A DNA stretch of 64,000 nt, from contig CAWESS010000022.1 in the NCBI GenBank assembly GCA_963811825.1, positions 259,992 to 323,991 on the forward strand, written 5' to 3'. The DNA comes from Fodinibacter sp963811825 (GTDB taxonomy: Bacteria; Actinomycetota; Actinomycetes; Actinomycetales; Dermatophilaceae). Positions 9,217-18,115 of this stretch are shown here, piece after piece. The notes under the pieces were generated by a model that searched no databases, was not told the DNA's origin, and saw only the letters and a program-made list of their open reading frames with translations. The stretch's first letter is position 1, and each line of letters opens with the position of its first letter. Position numbers and translations under genes: made by a program.

Positions 9217-11347
9217 CCGCAGCGGCGGCCGGTGCTGCGGACCGTGGCACGGTGGTCGTCGTCAGCGGCTCGTCGCGTGTGCACACCCGCTCGGGGTCGA
9301 GCTCGCGGCGGTCGATGCGCCGACCGTTGACGAGCTGCACCCCGTCATAGCTCGGCCGGCCCTCGATGACGTCGCTGAACCGGTACCGCGTGAGCGTCGC
9401 CAGGCGGCAGTCGGTGCCGAAGGTCAGCACGTCGAAGGCCGAGGGCTGACCGACGAGCTCTTCCCCGGGGGCCTCCTGGACGAAGTGGGTGACCGGCCCA
9501 CCGCCGGTGAACGTGCCGACCTGCACCCGGTTGCCCTCGAGGTCGGCCGAGTGCATGTGTCCGTTGACGAGCACCCCGCCCTCGAGGTCCTGCACGGCCC
9601 ACGGCTCGTGGCTGACGACGACGTCGGCAGGCGGCCGCTCGGCGAAGGACGCGACGAACGCCTCGCGGGCGGGCACCTGCTTGGCGGGCGAGCCCTTGCC
9701 CGAGTCGCCGAACCAGCGCGGGTCGTTGAACCCGGCGATGGTGACGCCGCCGACCGTCACCTCGGCGTAGTCGCCGCTCGCCGGCTCGAGCAGCACGACG
9801 TTGGGCACCTGCGCCATCCGGCGCAGCACCTCGTCGTCGGTGGCGCTCGTCGCGTCGTGGTTGCCCCGCACGAACAGGTAGGGCACCTCGAGCGACTCGA
9901 TGCCGTCGAAGATGCCCGCGGCCTCGCCCTCGGCCACGGTGCCGAAGTTCAGCAGGTCCCCGGCGTCGATGATGACGTCGACCGACTCCTCCTCGACGAC
10001 CGTGCGCATGAGGGAGTACTGGTTGCCGCCGTGCACGTCACTCACGAGCAGAGCCCGCAGCGCGGTGTCGGCCTCGAGCGGCGCCGCCGCGTACTTCTGC
10101 TGCAGGGCCGTCGACAACGCGATGACGTTGCGCAGGTACGGCGCGACCTGGGTGGCTCGCGCCTCGACGTCACTGAGGATCCCCTGGTTGCGCTGCAGGG
10201 TTCCGAGGATGCCCGTCGAGGTGAACGTCTCCTGCCGCTGCGGCTGGTAGGTCGCATACAGCGACACCGCCGTCGCCGTGGTCGCGAGCACCCACCCGGC
10301 GGTGCAGGCGACGACGAGGGCGACCGGTGGGCGTCGGCGACGGAGCACGGCATACGCGCCGAGCACCGAGCCGATGAGCAACAGCCCGCCGGCGGCGAAG
10401 CGGATGAGCACGTCGACGGCGACGTCGCGGATCGCCGCGCTCAGCTCCTCCGGCCCCGGGCGAAGGGTGGCCAGGCTGACCTGTGGTCGCGAGAGCGCGT
10501 CGGCGATGCTCGCGTTGACCTGCGGGACGGTGCGGATGCCGGGTGCCGCGCCGGCGAACCCCACCTCGAGGTCACCGAACGCCGTCGTCGCGAGGATCTG
10601 GCCGAGGTGGGTGGGGTCGGGGTCGAGAGCCACGCTCGCCTGGTAGTGCCGGGTGTGCGCGGTGGCGGGTGCGACGGCGGTCGCGACGACCCCGGCGGCG
10701 ATGCACGCGAGCGTCACCCCGAGCACGCCGAGCCCTTGGCGCACGCGGCGAGAGCCGATGCGGTGACCGGCCCACCACCAGACGCCGATCGCCGTGACGA
10801 GCGGCCACACCACCGTGAGGGCGGCGACGATCCGCTCGTGCAGGCCGAACGAGCCGCCTGACACCCCGAGCCCCAGTGAGGCGACGGATGCCGTGAGCAC
10901 CACCGCCGCCGTCCGCGCCACTCTGGCGGTGAGGACCCTCGGGCCACCGGGGCGGGCGGCGAACCACGGCCACAGGCCGAGCAGCACGAAGGATGCCGTG
11001 GCCACCACGGTGTGTGCGGTGGAGGACTCCGCGCGCGAGGGCAGGGGGAGCGCTGCGACCGCGAGGGTGGCGACACCGCCGGCGGCCAGGACCATCCGGC
11101 CGGTGCGGTGGGCGGCACCGAGCGCCCACGCCGTCACGACGTGGGCCAGGCCGGTGACGACCAGCCCGGTCGTCATGACCCAGCGGTGCGGTGTGGCCGA
11201 GGCGGCCAGGGCGCTGATCGTCTCGGAACGGGCGTCGAACCCGCCGGCCTGGAGGGCGGCGGCCCACGTCCAGCCGCCGACGAGCGCGAGGACGGCGACC
11301 GTCGCACTGAGCACGGCAGTCCGGGGCCGGCCCCTCGGTGCGGACAT
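9206..11347 (-). CDS. DUF998 membrane domain fused to metallophosphoesterase
   Basis: A 713-residue membrane protein. Residues 1-205 form a complete DUF998-like bundle of about six helices, with GFDARSETISALAA after helix 1. A further helix, an extracytoplasmic stretch (about 230-320), two more helices and a calcineurin-type phosphoesterase domain follow (about 425-640: LLVSDVHGGNQY, DAGDLLNFG, RGNHDA, VSHEP, NGHMHS). The metal-binding Asp, Asn and His residues are all present. Each half is known as a separate actinobacterial family; the fusion is unusual. No stop or credible internal restart separates the halves. The start at 11347 is 36 bases from the divergent HAD gene. Confidence 0.82.
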   Translation of the reverse strand: MSAPRGRPRTAVLSATVAVLALVGGWTWAAALQAGGFDARSETISALAASATPHRWVMTTGLVVTGLAHVVTAWALGAAHRTGRMVLAAGGVATLAVAALPLPSRAESSTAHTVVATASFVLLGLWPWFAARPGGPRVLTARVARTAAVVLTASVASLGLGVSGGSFGLHERIVAALTVVWPLVTAIGVWWWAGHRIGSRRVRQGLGVLGVTLACIAAGVVATAVAPATAHTRHYQASVALDPDPTHLGQILATTAFGDLEVGFAGAAPGIRTVPQVNASIADALSRPQVSLATLRPGPEELSAAIRDVAVDVLIRFAAGGLLLIGSVLGAYAVLRRRRPPVALVVACTAGWVLATTATAVSLYATYQPQRQETFTSTGILGTLQRNQGILSDVEARATQVAPYLRNVIALSTALQQKYAAAPLEADTALRALLVSDVHGGNQYSLMRTVVEEESVDVIIDAGDLLNFGTVAEGEAAGIFDGIESLEVPYLFVRGNHDATSATDDEVLRRMAQVPNVVLLEPASGDYAEVTVGGVTIAGFNDPRWFGDSGKGSPAKQVPAREAFVASFAERPPADVVVSHEPWAVQDLEGGVLVNGHMHSADLEGNRVQVGTFTGGGPVTHFVQEAPGEELVGQPSAFDVLTFGTDCRLATLTRYRFSDVIEGRPSYDGVQLVNGRRIDRRELDPERVCTRDEPLTTTTVPRSAAPAAAAVTP

Positions 11348-11383
11348 GCGCCAACAGTAGGTCGGCCACCTAGGGTTTCTCGT

Positions 11384-12068
11384 ATGCCGGTGCCTCCCTC
11401 CCCGTTCGACGCCCCCTTCGAGGGTGTCCTCCTCGACCTCGACGGCACGCTCGTCGACTCCATCGCCGCGGTCGAGAGGTCCTGGATCCAGTGGTGCGGG
11501 GAGTTCGGGGTCGACCCGATGCTGCTGGTGGGCATGCACGGGGTGACGGCCGCGAACGTCATCGAAGGGCTCCTGCCGCCCGAGGTGCGCGAGGAGGCCC
11601 ACCTGCGTATCCGCGAGATCGAGGTGGCCGACGTCGAGGACATCGTCGTGCTTCCCGGCGCGGCCGAGCTGCTGAGGGCGCTCGCCGACGCCTCGGTCCC
11701 CACCGCCATCGTCACCTCGGGCACGCGCGACCTCGCCGAGGCTCGGATCGCCGCCACGGGGCTGGTCCACCCCCCGGTGGTCGTCACGGCATCCGACGTC
11801 GAGCGGGGCAAGCCGTGGCCCGACCCGTGGCTGCTCGGTGCCCGACTGCTCGGGGTCGACCCCGCGCCAGTGCATCGTCGTCGAGGACTCGATGGCGGGG
11901 CTGCGTGCCGCGCGCGATGCCGGATGCCGTGGCCTCGTCGCGGTGACGAGCACCACCGCGCCCGCTGAGCTCGCCACCCTCGCCGGGCTGGTCGTCCCCG
12001 ACCTGTCGCACCTGCCGACCGAGGTGGGCGCGGGAGTGCTGCGGGTGGTCGTCGGCGCAGGGGTCTAG
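11384..12068 (+). CDS. HAD-family phosphatase (one +1 frameshift)
   Basis: Haloacid-dehalogenase-fold phosphatase: motif I DLDGTLVDS (residues 16-24), motif II VTSGTRD, and motif III Lys in RGKPWPD. Motif IV, CIVVEDSMAGLRAARDAG, lies in the next frame. Removing one C at about 11867 joins GVDPA to QCIVVEDS and gives a normal 227-residue HAD-IA protein close to sugar-phosphate phosphatases of the YfbT/GPP type. The frameshift is probably a sequence error. It is transcribed divergently from the metallophosphoesterase; the FAD-dependent dehydrogenase starts nine bases after its stop. Confidence 0.85.
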
Positions 12069-12077
12069 GGTTCACGG

Positions 12078-13751
12078 ATGGATGCCGACGCCGTCGTCGT
12101 GGGTGCCGGCCTCGCCGGCCTCGTCGCCACGTGTGAGCTCGCCGATGCGGGCCGATCGGTGGTGCTGCTCGACCAGGAGAGCGAGGCCAACCTCGGCGGC
12201 CAGGCGTGGTGGAGCTTCGGTGGCCTGTTCCTCGTCGACAGCCCCGAGCAACGGCGCATGGGCATCTCCGACTCCTTCGACCTCGCCTGGCAGGACTGGG
12301 AGGGCACGGCCGGTTGGGACCGCCTGACCGACGCCGACGGCCGCCCCGGCCCGGATCACTGGGGTCGGCAGTGGGGTCGCGCCTACGTCGAGTGGGCCGC
12401 CGGGGAGAAGCGGGCGTGGCTGCGCGAACGCGGGATCTCGTTCTTCCCCGTCGTCGGCTGGGCGGAGCGCGGCGACGGAACCAGTGGGGGACACGGGAAC
12501 TCCGTGCCGCGCTTCCACATCCCCTGGGGCACGGGCACCGGAGTCGTCGCGCCGTTCGAGCGGCGGGTGCGTGACCACATCGCCGCCGGGCGGGTCTTCT
12601 ACCGGCCCCGGCACCAGGTCGACCAGCTCGTGCGGAGCAGCGGCATCGTCACCGGGGTGCGCGGCTCGGTGCTCGCGCCGGACGACTCACCGCGTGGCGT
12701 CGCGAGCAACCGCGAGGTGGTGGGGGAGTTCGAGTACGGCGGGCAGGCCGTGGTCGTCACGTCCGGCGGCATCGGCGGGAACCACGACCTCGTGCGCGCC
12801 AACTGGCCGGAGCGGCTGGGGACCGCCCCGGAGGACCTGCTCACCGGCGTCCCGGCCTACGTCGACGGTCGGATGATCGGCATCACCGAGGCGGCCGGGG
12901 GCGCCGTCGTCAACCGCGACCGCATGTGGCACTACGTCGAGGGCGTGCGCAACTGGGACCCGGTCTGGCCGGGGCACGCCATCCGCATCCTCGCGGGGCC
13001 GAGCGCGATGTGGTTCGACGGGCGCGGCGACCGGCTGCCGGCGCCGTACTTCCCGGGGTTCGACACCCTCGGCACGCTGGATCACCTGCGGCACACCGGC
13101 TTCGAGCACTCGTGGTTCATCCTCAACCGCTCGCTCGCGGGCAAGGAGTTCGCGCTGTCGGGCTCCGAGCAGAACCTCGACCTCACGCAGCGGCGCTACC
13201 GCGACGTGCTGCGCCGGCCGATCACGCCCGTGACGCCGTCGGTCCAGGCCTTCCTCGACCACGGCGAGGACTGGCTCACGGCCGACACCATCGGCGAGCT
13301 CGTCGCGAAGATGAACGCGCTCACCCCGCACGCTCCGCTCGACCCGGCCCACATCGAACGGCAGATCGTCGAACGTGACCGCCAGGTCGACAACGACTAC
13401 ACCAAGGACGCGCAGGTCGCGGCGATCCGGGTCGCCCGTCAGTACCGCGGCGACAAGCTGACCAAGCGGGCCTTCCCGCCGCACGCCATCCTCGACCCCA
13501 AGCGCGGACCCCTCGTCGCCGTGCGCCTGCGGGTGCTCTCCCGCAAGACGCTCGGCGGGTTGCACACCGACCTGTCCGGGCGGGTGCTCGGGCCCACCGG
13601 CGAGCCCGTGCCGGGGCTGTATGCCGCCGGTGAGGTCTCCGGGTTCGGTGGCGGCGGGGTGCACGGCTACCGGGCCCTCGAGGGCACCTTCGTCGGCGGC
13701 TGCATGTTCTCCGGGAGGGCTGCGGGCCGCGCGGCGGCCGCCGCCCTGTGA
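12078..13751 (+). CDS. FAD-binding dehydrogenase (KstD/fumarate-reductase-like)
   Basis: A 557-residue flavoprotein. It has an N-terminal Rossmann fold (AVVVGAGLAGLVATCELADAG) and the FAD-contacting EANLGGQAWWSFGGL. The C-terminal block GLYAAGEVSGFGGGGVHGYRALEG is typical of the 3-ketosteroid dehydrogenase/fumarate reductase superfamily. Length and motifs match the conserved actinobacterial group annotated as putative FAD-binding dehydrogenase; no substrate is known for that group. The ATG at 12078 lies nine bases after the HAD gene, and an MFS pump follows after 34 bases, so the three may be co-transcribed. Confidence 0.88.
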   Translation: MDADAVVVGAGLAGLVATCELADAGRSVVLLDQESEANLGGQAWWSFGGLFLVDSPEQRRMGISDSFDLAWQDWEGTAGWDRLTDADGRPGPDHWGRQWGRAYVEWAAGEKRAWLRERGISFFPVVGWAERGDGTSGGHGNSVPRFHIPWGTGTGVVAPFERRVRDHIAAGRVFYRPRHQVDQLVRSSGIVTGVRGSVLAPDDSPRGVASNREVVGEFEYGGQAVVVTSGGIGGNHDLVRANWPERLGTAPEDLLTGVPAYVDGRMIGITEAAGGAVVNRDRMWHYVEGVRNWDPVWPGHAIRILAGPSAMWFDGRGDRLPAPYFPGFDTLGTLDHLRHTGFEHSWFILNRSLAGKEFALSGSEQNLDLTQRRYRDVLRRPITPVTPSVQAFLDHGEDWLTADTIGELVAKMNALTPHAPLDPAHIERQIVERDRQVDNDYTKDAQVAAIRVARQYRGDKLTKRAFPPHAILDPKRGPLVAVRLRVLSRKTLGGLHTDLSGRVLGPTGEPVPGLYAAGEVSGFGGGGVHGYRALEGTFVGGCMFSGRAAGRAAAAAL

Positions 13752-13785
13752 ACGGTGCGCGGCCCCGTCCGGTGAGGGGCGTGCG

Positions 13786-15078
13786 ATGACGGGTGCCACG
13801 GCATCCGCCGGGGTGCTGCCGCTGTGGCGGCTGCCCGACTTCCGGCGGTACTGGGTGGCGCGCGAGGTCTCCATCGCGGGCACGCTGGTCACGGCCGTCG
13901 CGCTGCCCGTGCTCGTCTACCGGCTGACCGGGAGCCCGTCGCTCACCGCCCTCATCGCCGTCGTCGAGGGGCTGCCGTACCTCATGTTCGGGCTGGTCTC
14001 GGGGGCCTTGTCGGACCGCCTCGACCGGCGTCAGGTGATGGTGCTCGCCGACATCGTGGCCGCGGTCGTCATCGCGTCGGTGCCGTTGGCGCACTGGTTC
14101 GGCACGCTGACCGCGGCGCACGCGCTGGCGGCCGGGTTCCTCGCCCAGGCGGCCTTCGTGTTCTTCGACGGTGCCGCGTTCGGGGCGCTGCCGGCCATCG
14201 TCGGGCGCGACCGGATCGGCGAGGCGAACGCCGCCATCTGGGGTGTCGGCTCCTTCCTCGACCTCGGGGTGCCGATGCTCGCCGGGGTGCTGCTCGCCGT
14301 CGTCGACCCGGCGGTCCTCCTGGGGTTGGACGCGCTGTCGTTCGCGCTGTCCGCGGCGTGCGTGGCCGGCATCCGGTCGCGGTTGTCGGAGGAGCGGGGT
14401 GCGGTGCCGAAGCTGCGCCCGCGGGTGCTCGCCGCCGAGGTCGCCGAAGGGCTGCGCTTCCTGTGGGGCCACGTGGGGGTGCGCTCGCAGACGATCATCG
14501 GGTTCCTCCTGTCGTTCTCGGGGGCCGGGTTCATGTCGCTGTCGGTGCCGTACGCCGACCAGCTGCTCGGAGTGGGCACGAGTGGGTGGCGCTTCGGGCT
14601 GGTCTTCGCTGCCTGGGGTGTGGGCGGCATGCTCGTCGCCGCACTGACCCCGAGGTTGCTGCGGGTGTTCTCGCCGAACCGGCTGGCGCTGCTGTGGCTG
14701 CCGGTCGCGGGGGTGACGGGGGTGCTCGTGGCGCTGACGTCGACGTGGGCGGTCGCGATCTCGCTCATGGTGCTGTGGGGGGTGTCGTACCAGGGGGTGG
14801 TGCTCAACTCGATGACCTACCGGCAGCAGGTGACGCCGGAGGCCATGCTGGGGCGCGTCAACACGGCGGGGCGGATGTTGTCGTTCGGGGTCGGCTGGAC
14901 GGGTGGGGCGCTGATGGCCAGCGCCCTCGCCGGGGCGATCGGGCTGCGGCCGGCCCTGGTGTCGGTCGTGTCCGTGGGGTTGGTCGCCGCGGCGTTCGGA
15001 TGGCTGTCGCCGCTGCGAACCCTCGACCGCGAGGGTGCCGAAACCGCCGAGGCCAGATGGGTCAGGTTCGACCAATAG
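13786..15078 (+). CDS. MFS transporter, EntS/MFS_3-like
   Basis: A 430-residue integral membrane protein with about twelve hydrophobic segments. The MFS loop 2-3 motif is seen as GALSDRLDRRQVMVLAD (about residues 65-81) and is echoed in the second half. The start pattern LPDFRRYWVARE is typical of the MFS_3 group that includes enterobactin and macrolide exporters. The ATG at 13786 is preceded by GAGGGG seven bases upstream; the longer upstream frame overlaps the dehydrogenase and is unlikely. It ends one base before the convergent TOPRIM gene stop. The substrate is unknown. Confidence 0.85.
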   Translation: MTGATASAGVLPLWRLPDFRRYWVAREVSIAGTLVTAVALPVLVYRLTGSPSLTALIAVVEGLPYLMFGLVSGALSDRLDRRQVMVLADIVAAVVIASVPLAHWFGTLTAAHALAAGFLAQAAFVFFDGAAFGALPAIVGRDRIGEANAAIWGVGSFLDLGVPMLAGVLLAVVDPAVLLGLDALSFALSAACVAGIRSRLSEERGAVPKLRPRVLAAEVAEGLRFLWGHVGVRSQTIIGFLLSFSGAGFMSLSVPYADQLLGVGTSGWRFGLVFAAWGVGGMLVAALTPRLLRVFSPNRLALLWLPVAGVTGVLVALTSTWAVAISLMVLWGVSYQGVVLNSMTYRQQVTPEAMLGRVNTAGRMLSFGVGWTGGALMASALAGAIGLRPALVSVVSVGLVAAAFGWLSPLRTLDREGAETAEARWVRFDQ

Positions 15079-15079
15079 G

Positions 15080-15694
15080 TCACATCGTGCGCGCGGCGGC
15101 TGCCTGGGCCCGGGCGACGTCGTCGAGCAGGTGTCGCAGCGGCTCGGGTACCTCGTCGTCACCCACAGCAGCGGCGAGCCCACGGGCGAACACGCTCTTG
15201 CGGCCCGACACCGTGCCGGCGAACCGGTGCAGCTGCTCGTGGGTCGGCCTGCCCTGCCAGGCCTGCTGGCGGCAGAACCGATCGAAGCTCTGACCCAGGT
15301 CGAGGTGGTCGAGCACTGCGCGCACGCGGTCGGTGCCGAGCGCGCGGATCAGCTCGTCCTCGAGGTCGCGCCGGCAGGTGTGGAAGCCGTGCGCCGCCAG
15401 GTCGTCCACCGAGGTGATCGGTACCCCGACGACGGAGAGGGCACGCACGAAGAACGGCGCCTCGGCCTCGTCGGTGAGGCCGAGAACCCGGCGACGCACG
15501 GCATCCGAGAGCAGTTCCCCGAGGTGACGGCGCACGTTCGTGGCGCCACCCATGACGCGGATCTCGATGTCGGCCCCGAGGTCTCGGCGACGCGCGAGAA
15601 CGTCGAGCGCTGCCCGGTCGCTGGCGCCCTCGACGAGCACGACCACGGATGCCGGGTGCTCAGGAGGCGCGAGCGCATCGTCGGCACGTGTCAT
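15080..15694 (-). CDS. Stand-alone TOPRIM-domain protein (OLD-like)
   Basis: A 204-residue soluble protein. VVLVEGASDRAAL (residues 17-29) supplies the catalytic Glu, and GLTDEAEAPF (about 71-80) supplies the acidic DxE-like motif. These are the hallmarks of TOPRIM domains in OLD-family nucleases. The C-terminal half is helical and basic and not recognised. There is no ATPase partner next to it; neighbours are an MFS pump (convergent, one-base gap) and a DinB protein. A nucleic-acid-processing role is the family expectation only. Confidence 0.72.
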   Translation of the reverse strand: MTRADDALAPPEHPASVVVLVEGASDRAALDVLARRRDLGADIEIRVMGGATNVRRHLGELLSDAVRRRVLGLTDEAEAPFFVRALSVVGVPITSVDDLAAHGFHTCRRDLEDELIRALGTDRVRAVLDHLDLGQSFDRFCRQQAWQGRPTHEQLHRFAGTVSGRKSVFARGLAAAVGDDEVPEPLRHLLDDVARAQAAAARTM

Positions 15695-15748
15695 GGGAGT
15701 TGATCCTCACCGATCGGCACGCGGCCCGCTAGCCGATTTCGCAGCTGG

Positions 15749-16252
15749 TCAGGCGTCGGCGGCGAGGATCTGTTCGCGCAGGATGTCGGCGTGGCCGCAG
15801 TGCTGGGCCAGTTCGCGCAGCACGTGCAACAGCACCCAGTGCAGCGGGAGCGGGCCGCGATGGTTGCCCGTGAGGACGGCATCCAGCCCCAGGTCGGCGA
15901 CAGCTCGGCGCGAGTCCTCGCACGCGGCCCGGTGGGCGGCCCGGACCGACGCGATGGTGTCGGCGTCGTCGAGCACGAACGAGTCGTCCGGGGTTGCGGG
16001 CAGGCCCAGCTCGGCGCGTGACGTACCCGTGACCGCCTCCACGAACCACACCTTCTCCACGAACGTCGCGTGCTTGACGAGGCCGAGCAGGGTGGTGCGC
16101 GAGGGCACGAGCCGGCGCCGGGCCTGCTCCTCGGTGAGTCCGTCGAGGCAGGCATCCAAGCCGTGGCGGTGCTCGTCGATGAGGGCGTCGAGCCGGGTGC
16201 GAAGCGCAGCGTCCGGCGGCGTGGCGTCGCCCGCGGGGGGTGCGTTGGTCAT
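15749..16252 (-). CDS. DinB-family (DUF664) protein
   Basis: A 167-residue four-helix-bundle protein. The three expected metal-ligand histidines are visible in LVKHATFVEKVWFVE and in HWVLLHVLRELAQHCGHAD. The DinB/DUF664 family includes mycothiol-dependent enzymes in actinobacteria, which makes thiol transfer or detoxification a reasonable but unproven role. The ATG at 16252 was chosen; the longer upstream frame would run antisense through the promoter region of the divergent small membrane protein. The TOPRIM gene start follows downstream after 54 bases. Confidence 0.8.
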   Translation of the reverse strand: MTNAPPAGDATPPDAALRTRLDALIDEHRHGLDACLDGLTEEQARRRLVPSRTTLLGLVKHATFVEKVWFVEAVTGTSRAELGLPATPDDSFVLDDADTIASVRAAHRAACEDSRRAVADLGLDAVLTGNHRGPLPLHWVLLHVLRELAQHCGHADILREQILAADA

Positions 16253-16333
16253 GTGGCCACGGTATGCCGTGGCGCCTCCTGGGGCAGTGGTCGCGTCGGC
16301 GTGTGGCGACGCGAGACGCGGCACACTGGTGCC

Positions 16334-16672
16334 GTGACGAAACGTCGGGTCGATCCGGTCGCGGTGGCCGCGGCGATCCTGGCCGTGGTGATGATCGGCG
16401 TCTACCTGTGGGTCATCGAGGGCCAGGAGGGCGACCCGGCGCTGTGGTACCTGGCGATGCTCGTCGTCGGCGCAGCGGCTGCGGGGGTCGGTGCGCTGGG
16501 GACGGCACCGCACCGACGGCTCTTGCTCCTCGGGGCAGGGCTGCTTCTCGGCGCGGCCGGTGCCCTCGGGCTCCTCACGATCGGTCTGCCGGTGCTGGTC
16601 GCAGGTGGCCTGTGCCTCCTGTCAGCGGCGCGCGCAGGGGCCGGAGTCGAGCAGGGCCCGCCGCGGCCCTGA
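16334..16672 (+). CDS. Small integral membrane protein, unknown function
   Basis: A 112-residue protein starting with GTG at 16334. It is composed almost wholly of three to four hydrophobic helices (AVAAAILAVVMIGVYLWVI, YLAMLVVGAAAAGVGAL, LLLLGAGLLLGAAGALGLL, and a shorter last one) with a short basic N-terminus. I recognise no family. It ends eight bases before the stop of the convergent bpa gene. The frame upstream of 16334 overlaps the DinB gene and is not used. Existence as a gene is supported by helix periodicity and codon bias only. Confidence 0.6.
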   Translation: MTKRRVDPVAVAAAILAVVMIGVYLWVIEGQEGDPALWYLAMLVVGAAAAGVGALGTAPHRRLLLLGAGLLLGAAGALGLLTIGLPVLVAGGLCLLSAARAGAGVEQGPPRP

Positions 16673-16680
16673 ACCGGCGC

Positions 16681-17337
16681 TCAGAGGTACTGGCCGGTGC
16701 CCTCGGCGTGGCCCGGTGCGCCGTCGGGGCGGGGGAGGTGCTGCCCGGGAGCGCCACCAGTGGGCGGCGGCCCGGCGTGGTGGCTCGCGCCCGGCGGCAG
16801 GGCCCGCATCTGCTGCAGCTGCGCCTGAGCGGCCATCTGCTGCGCGACGAGCGCCGTCTGGATGCCGTGGAACAGGCCTTCCAGCCAGCCCACCAGCTGG
16901 GCCTGCGCGATCCGCAGCTCGGCGTCGCTGGGCGCCTCCTCGCTGAACGGCAGCGCGATCCGCTCGAGCTCCTCGACCAGCTCGGGGGCCAGGCCGTCCT
17001 TGAGCTCGGCGATCGAGCGTCCGTGGATCTCGGCCAGGCGGGCCCGGCCGCGCTCGTCGAGCGGTGCGCTGCGGACCTCCTCGAGCAGCTGCTTGATCAT
17101 CGAGCCGATCCGCATGACCTTGGCGGGTTGCTCGACGAGGTCGGCCGGGTTGGTCGGGCGCTCGCGGGGCTCCTCCCGTGGCGGGTCGTCGTGGCGGGCG
17201 ACGCCCATGCCGTCCTGGGTGACGACGACGACGCGCTCGCTGTCGACGTTGACGGCTGCGAAAGTGGCGTCGTCCTCAGCCGTCGTGTCGCCTGACTCGT
17301 CGCGACGGTCGTTGTCAGGGGAGGCCTGCTCAGTCAT
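16681..17337 (-). CDS. bpa: Bacterial proteasome activator Bpa (DUF2587)
   Basis: A 218-residue protein matching the mycobacterial Bpa/PafE (Rv3780) family. It has an acidic N-terminus, then the helical core AKVMRIGSMIKQLLEEVR (about 95-112), then DAELRIAQAQLVGWLEGLFHGIQTAL-type helices, a Gly/Pro-rich linker and the exact C-terminal GQYL tail. In known members this tail docks into the 20S proteasome alpha ring and opens the gate independently of ATP. Its presence implies a proteasome elsewhere in the genome, which supports an actinobacterial source. The ATG at 17337 starts the conserved MTEQ segment. Confidence 0.92.
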   Translation of the reverse strand: MTEQASPDNDRRDESGDTTAEDDATFAAVNVDSERVVVVTQDGMGVARHDDPPREEPRERPTNPADLVEQPAKVMRIGSMIKQLLEEVRSAPLDERGRARLAEIHGRSIAELKDGLAPELVEELERIALPFSEEAPSDAELRIAQAQLVGWLEGLFHGIQTALVAQQMAAQAQLQQMRALPPGASHHAGPPPTGGAPGQHLPRPDGAPGHAEGTGQYL

Positions 17338-17397
17338 GCGCCCATCCTGCCCCACGGCCTCCTGCCTCGCGGCCGGGGCTGACCAAGGCCTTGGGGG

Positions 17398-17452
17398 TTG
17401 ACATCGACAAACGATATGAATATCGTCAATCAGTAGTATCGACAGTCGATAC
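17398..17452 (+). promoter_or_regulatory. Promoter and tandem operator of the DUF2975-XRE operon
   Basis: An A+T-rich island in otherwise GC-rich DNA. TTGACA (17398-17403), a 17-base spacer and TATCGT (17421-17426) form a near-consensus promoter. The spacer plus -10 contains the palindrome ACGATATGAATATCGT (17411-17426), and GTATCGACAGTCGATAC (17436-17452) is a second palindrome. ATCGACAAACGATA (17403) and ATCGACAGTCGATA (17438) are direct repeats 35 bases apart with 12 of 14 identical. Binding there would block RNA polymerase; autoregulation by the XRE protein of this operon is the inference. Confidence 0.72.
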
Positions 17453-17473
17453 GAAGCATCGGAGGGACTGGCC

Positions 17474-18115
17474 ATGGACCACGACTCGACACCACCGCCC
17501 ACGACGCCGAACGAGAAGCCGCGTCGCGACTGGTTCGCCTTCGACCGCAGCGACCGCTGGGGCCTGGGCATCCTGCTCGCACTCGTCGTGCTCGCCGCCC
17601 TGGTCGCAGACGTCGTGGTCCCGCTCGTGCGCTGGGGGGCGGGCGACGGCATCCCCCTGCCGTTCCTCAGCGACGTCACCGTTCCCGAGCTCGACGCCGT
17701 CGGAACGACCTACGGATCCGCGGCCTACGACGTCGTCCTCGCCGACCCCACCGTCGCGCAACGTCTGCTCGAGCTCGCGCCGGGCCTGCTGACGGTAGGC
17801 CTCATCGCCACCGGCTGCATCCTGATCGTTGCGGTCATGCGCACGATCGCCGCAGGGGACCCGTTCGTCGCCAGCAACGTCCGCCGCATGCGCCAGCTGG
17901 CGGCGCTGCTCCTCGTCGGGCCTTTCGTCACCTTCTTCGTGTCGATGTCGGTGGACGGGGCGCTGCTCGGCGACGTCGACCTCGGCGGCCTTCCGTTCTC
18001 GGCACACCTCGACATCCCGTGGGCATGGTTCATCGCCGGCATGGTCGTGGCACTGCTCGCCGAGGCCTTCAAGGCGGGCAGCCGCCTGCGCGACGACGTC
18101 GACGGGCTGGTCTGA
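17474..18115 (+). CDS. DUF2975-family membrane protein
   Basis: A 213-residue membrane protein. A charged, proline-rich N-terminus is followed by four transmembrane helices (about residues 30-52, 103-123, 143-160, 180-197) and the typical GDPFVASNVRRMRQLA motif between helices 2 and 3. The ATG has GGAGGG nine bases upstream. The stop overlaps the start of an XRE regulator (TGATG). DUF2975 proteins are repeatedly found next to a small XRE regulator; the biochemical role of the pair is not established. Confidence 0.85.
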   Translation: MDHDSTPPPTTPNEKPRRDWFAFDRSDRWGLGILLALVVLAALVADVVVPLVRWGAGDGIPLPFLSDVTVPELDAVGTTYGSAAYDVVLADPTVAQRLLELAPGLLTVGLIATGCILIVAVMRTIAAGDPFVASNVRRMRQLAALLLVGPFVTFFVSMSVDGALLGDVDLGGLPFSAHLDIPWAWFIAGMVVALLAEAFKAGSRLRDDVDGLV

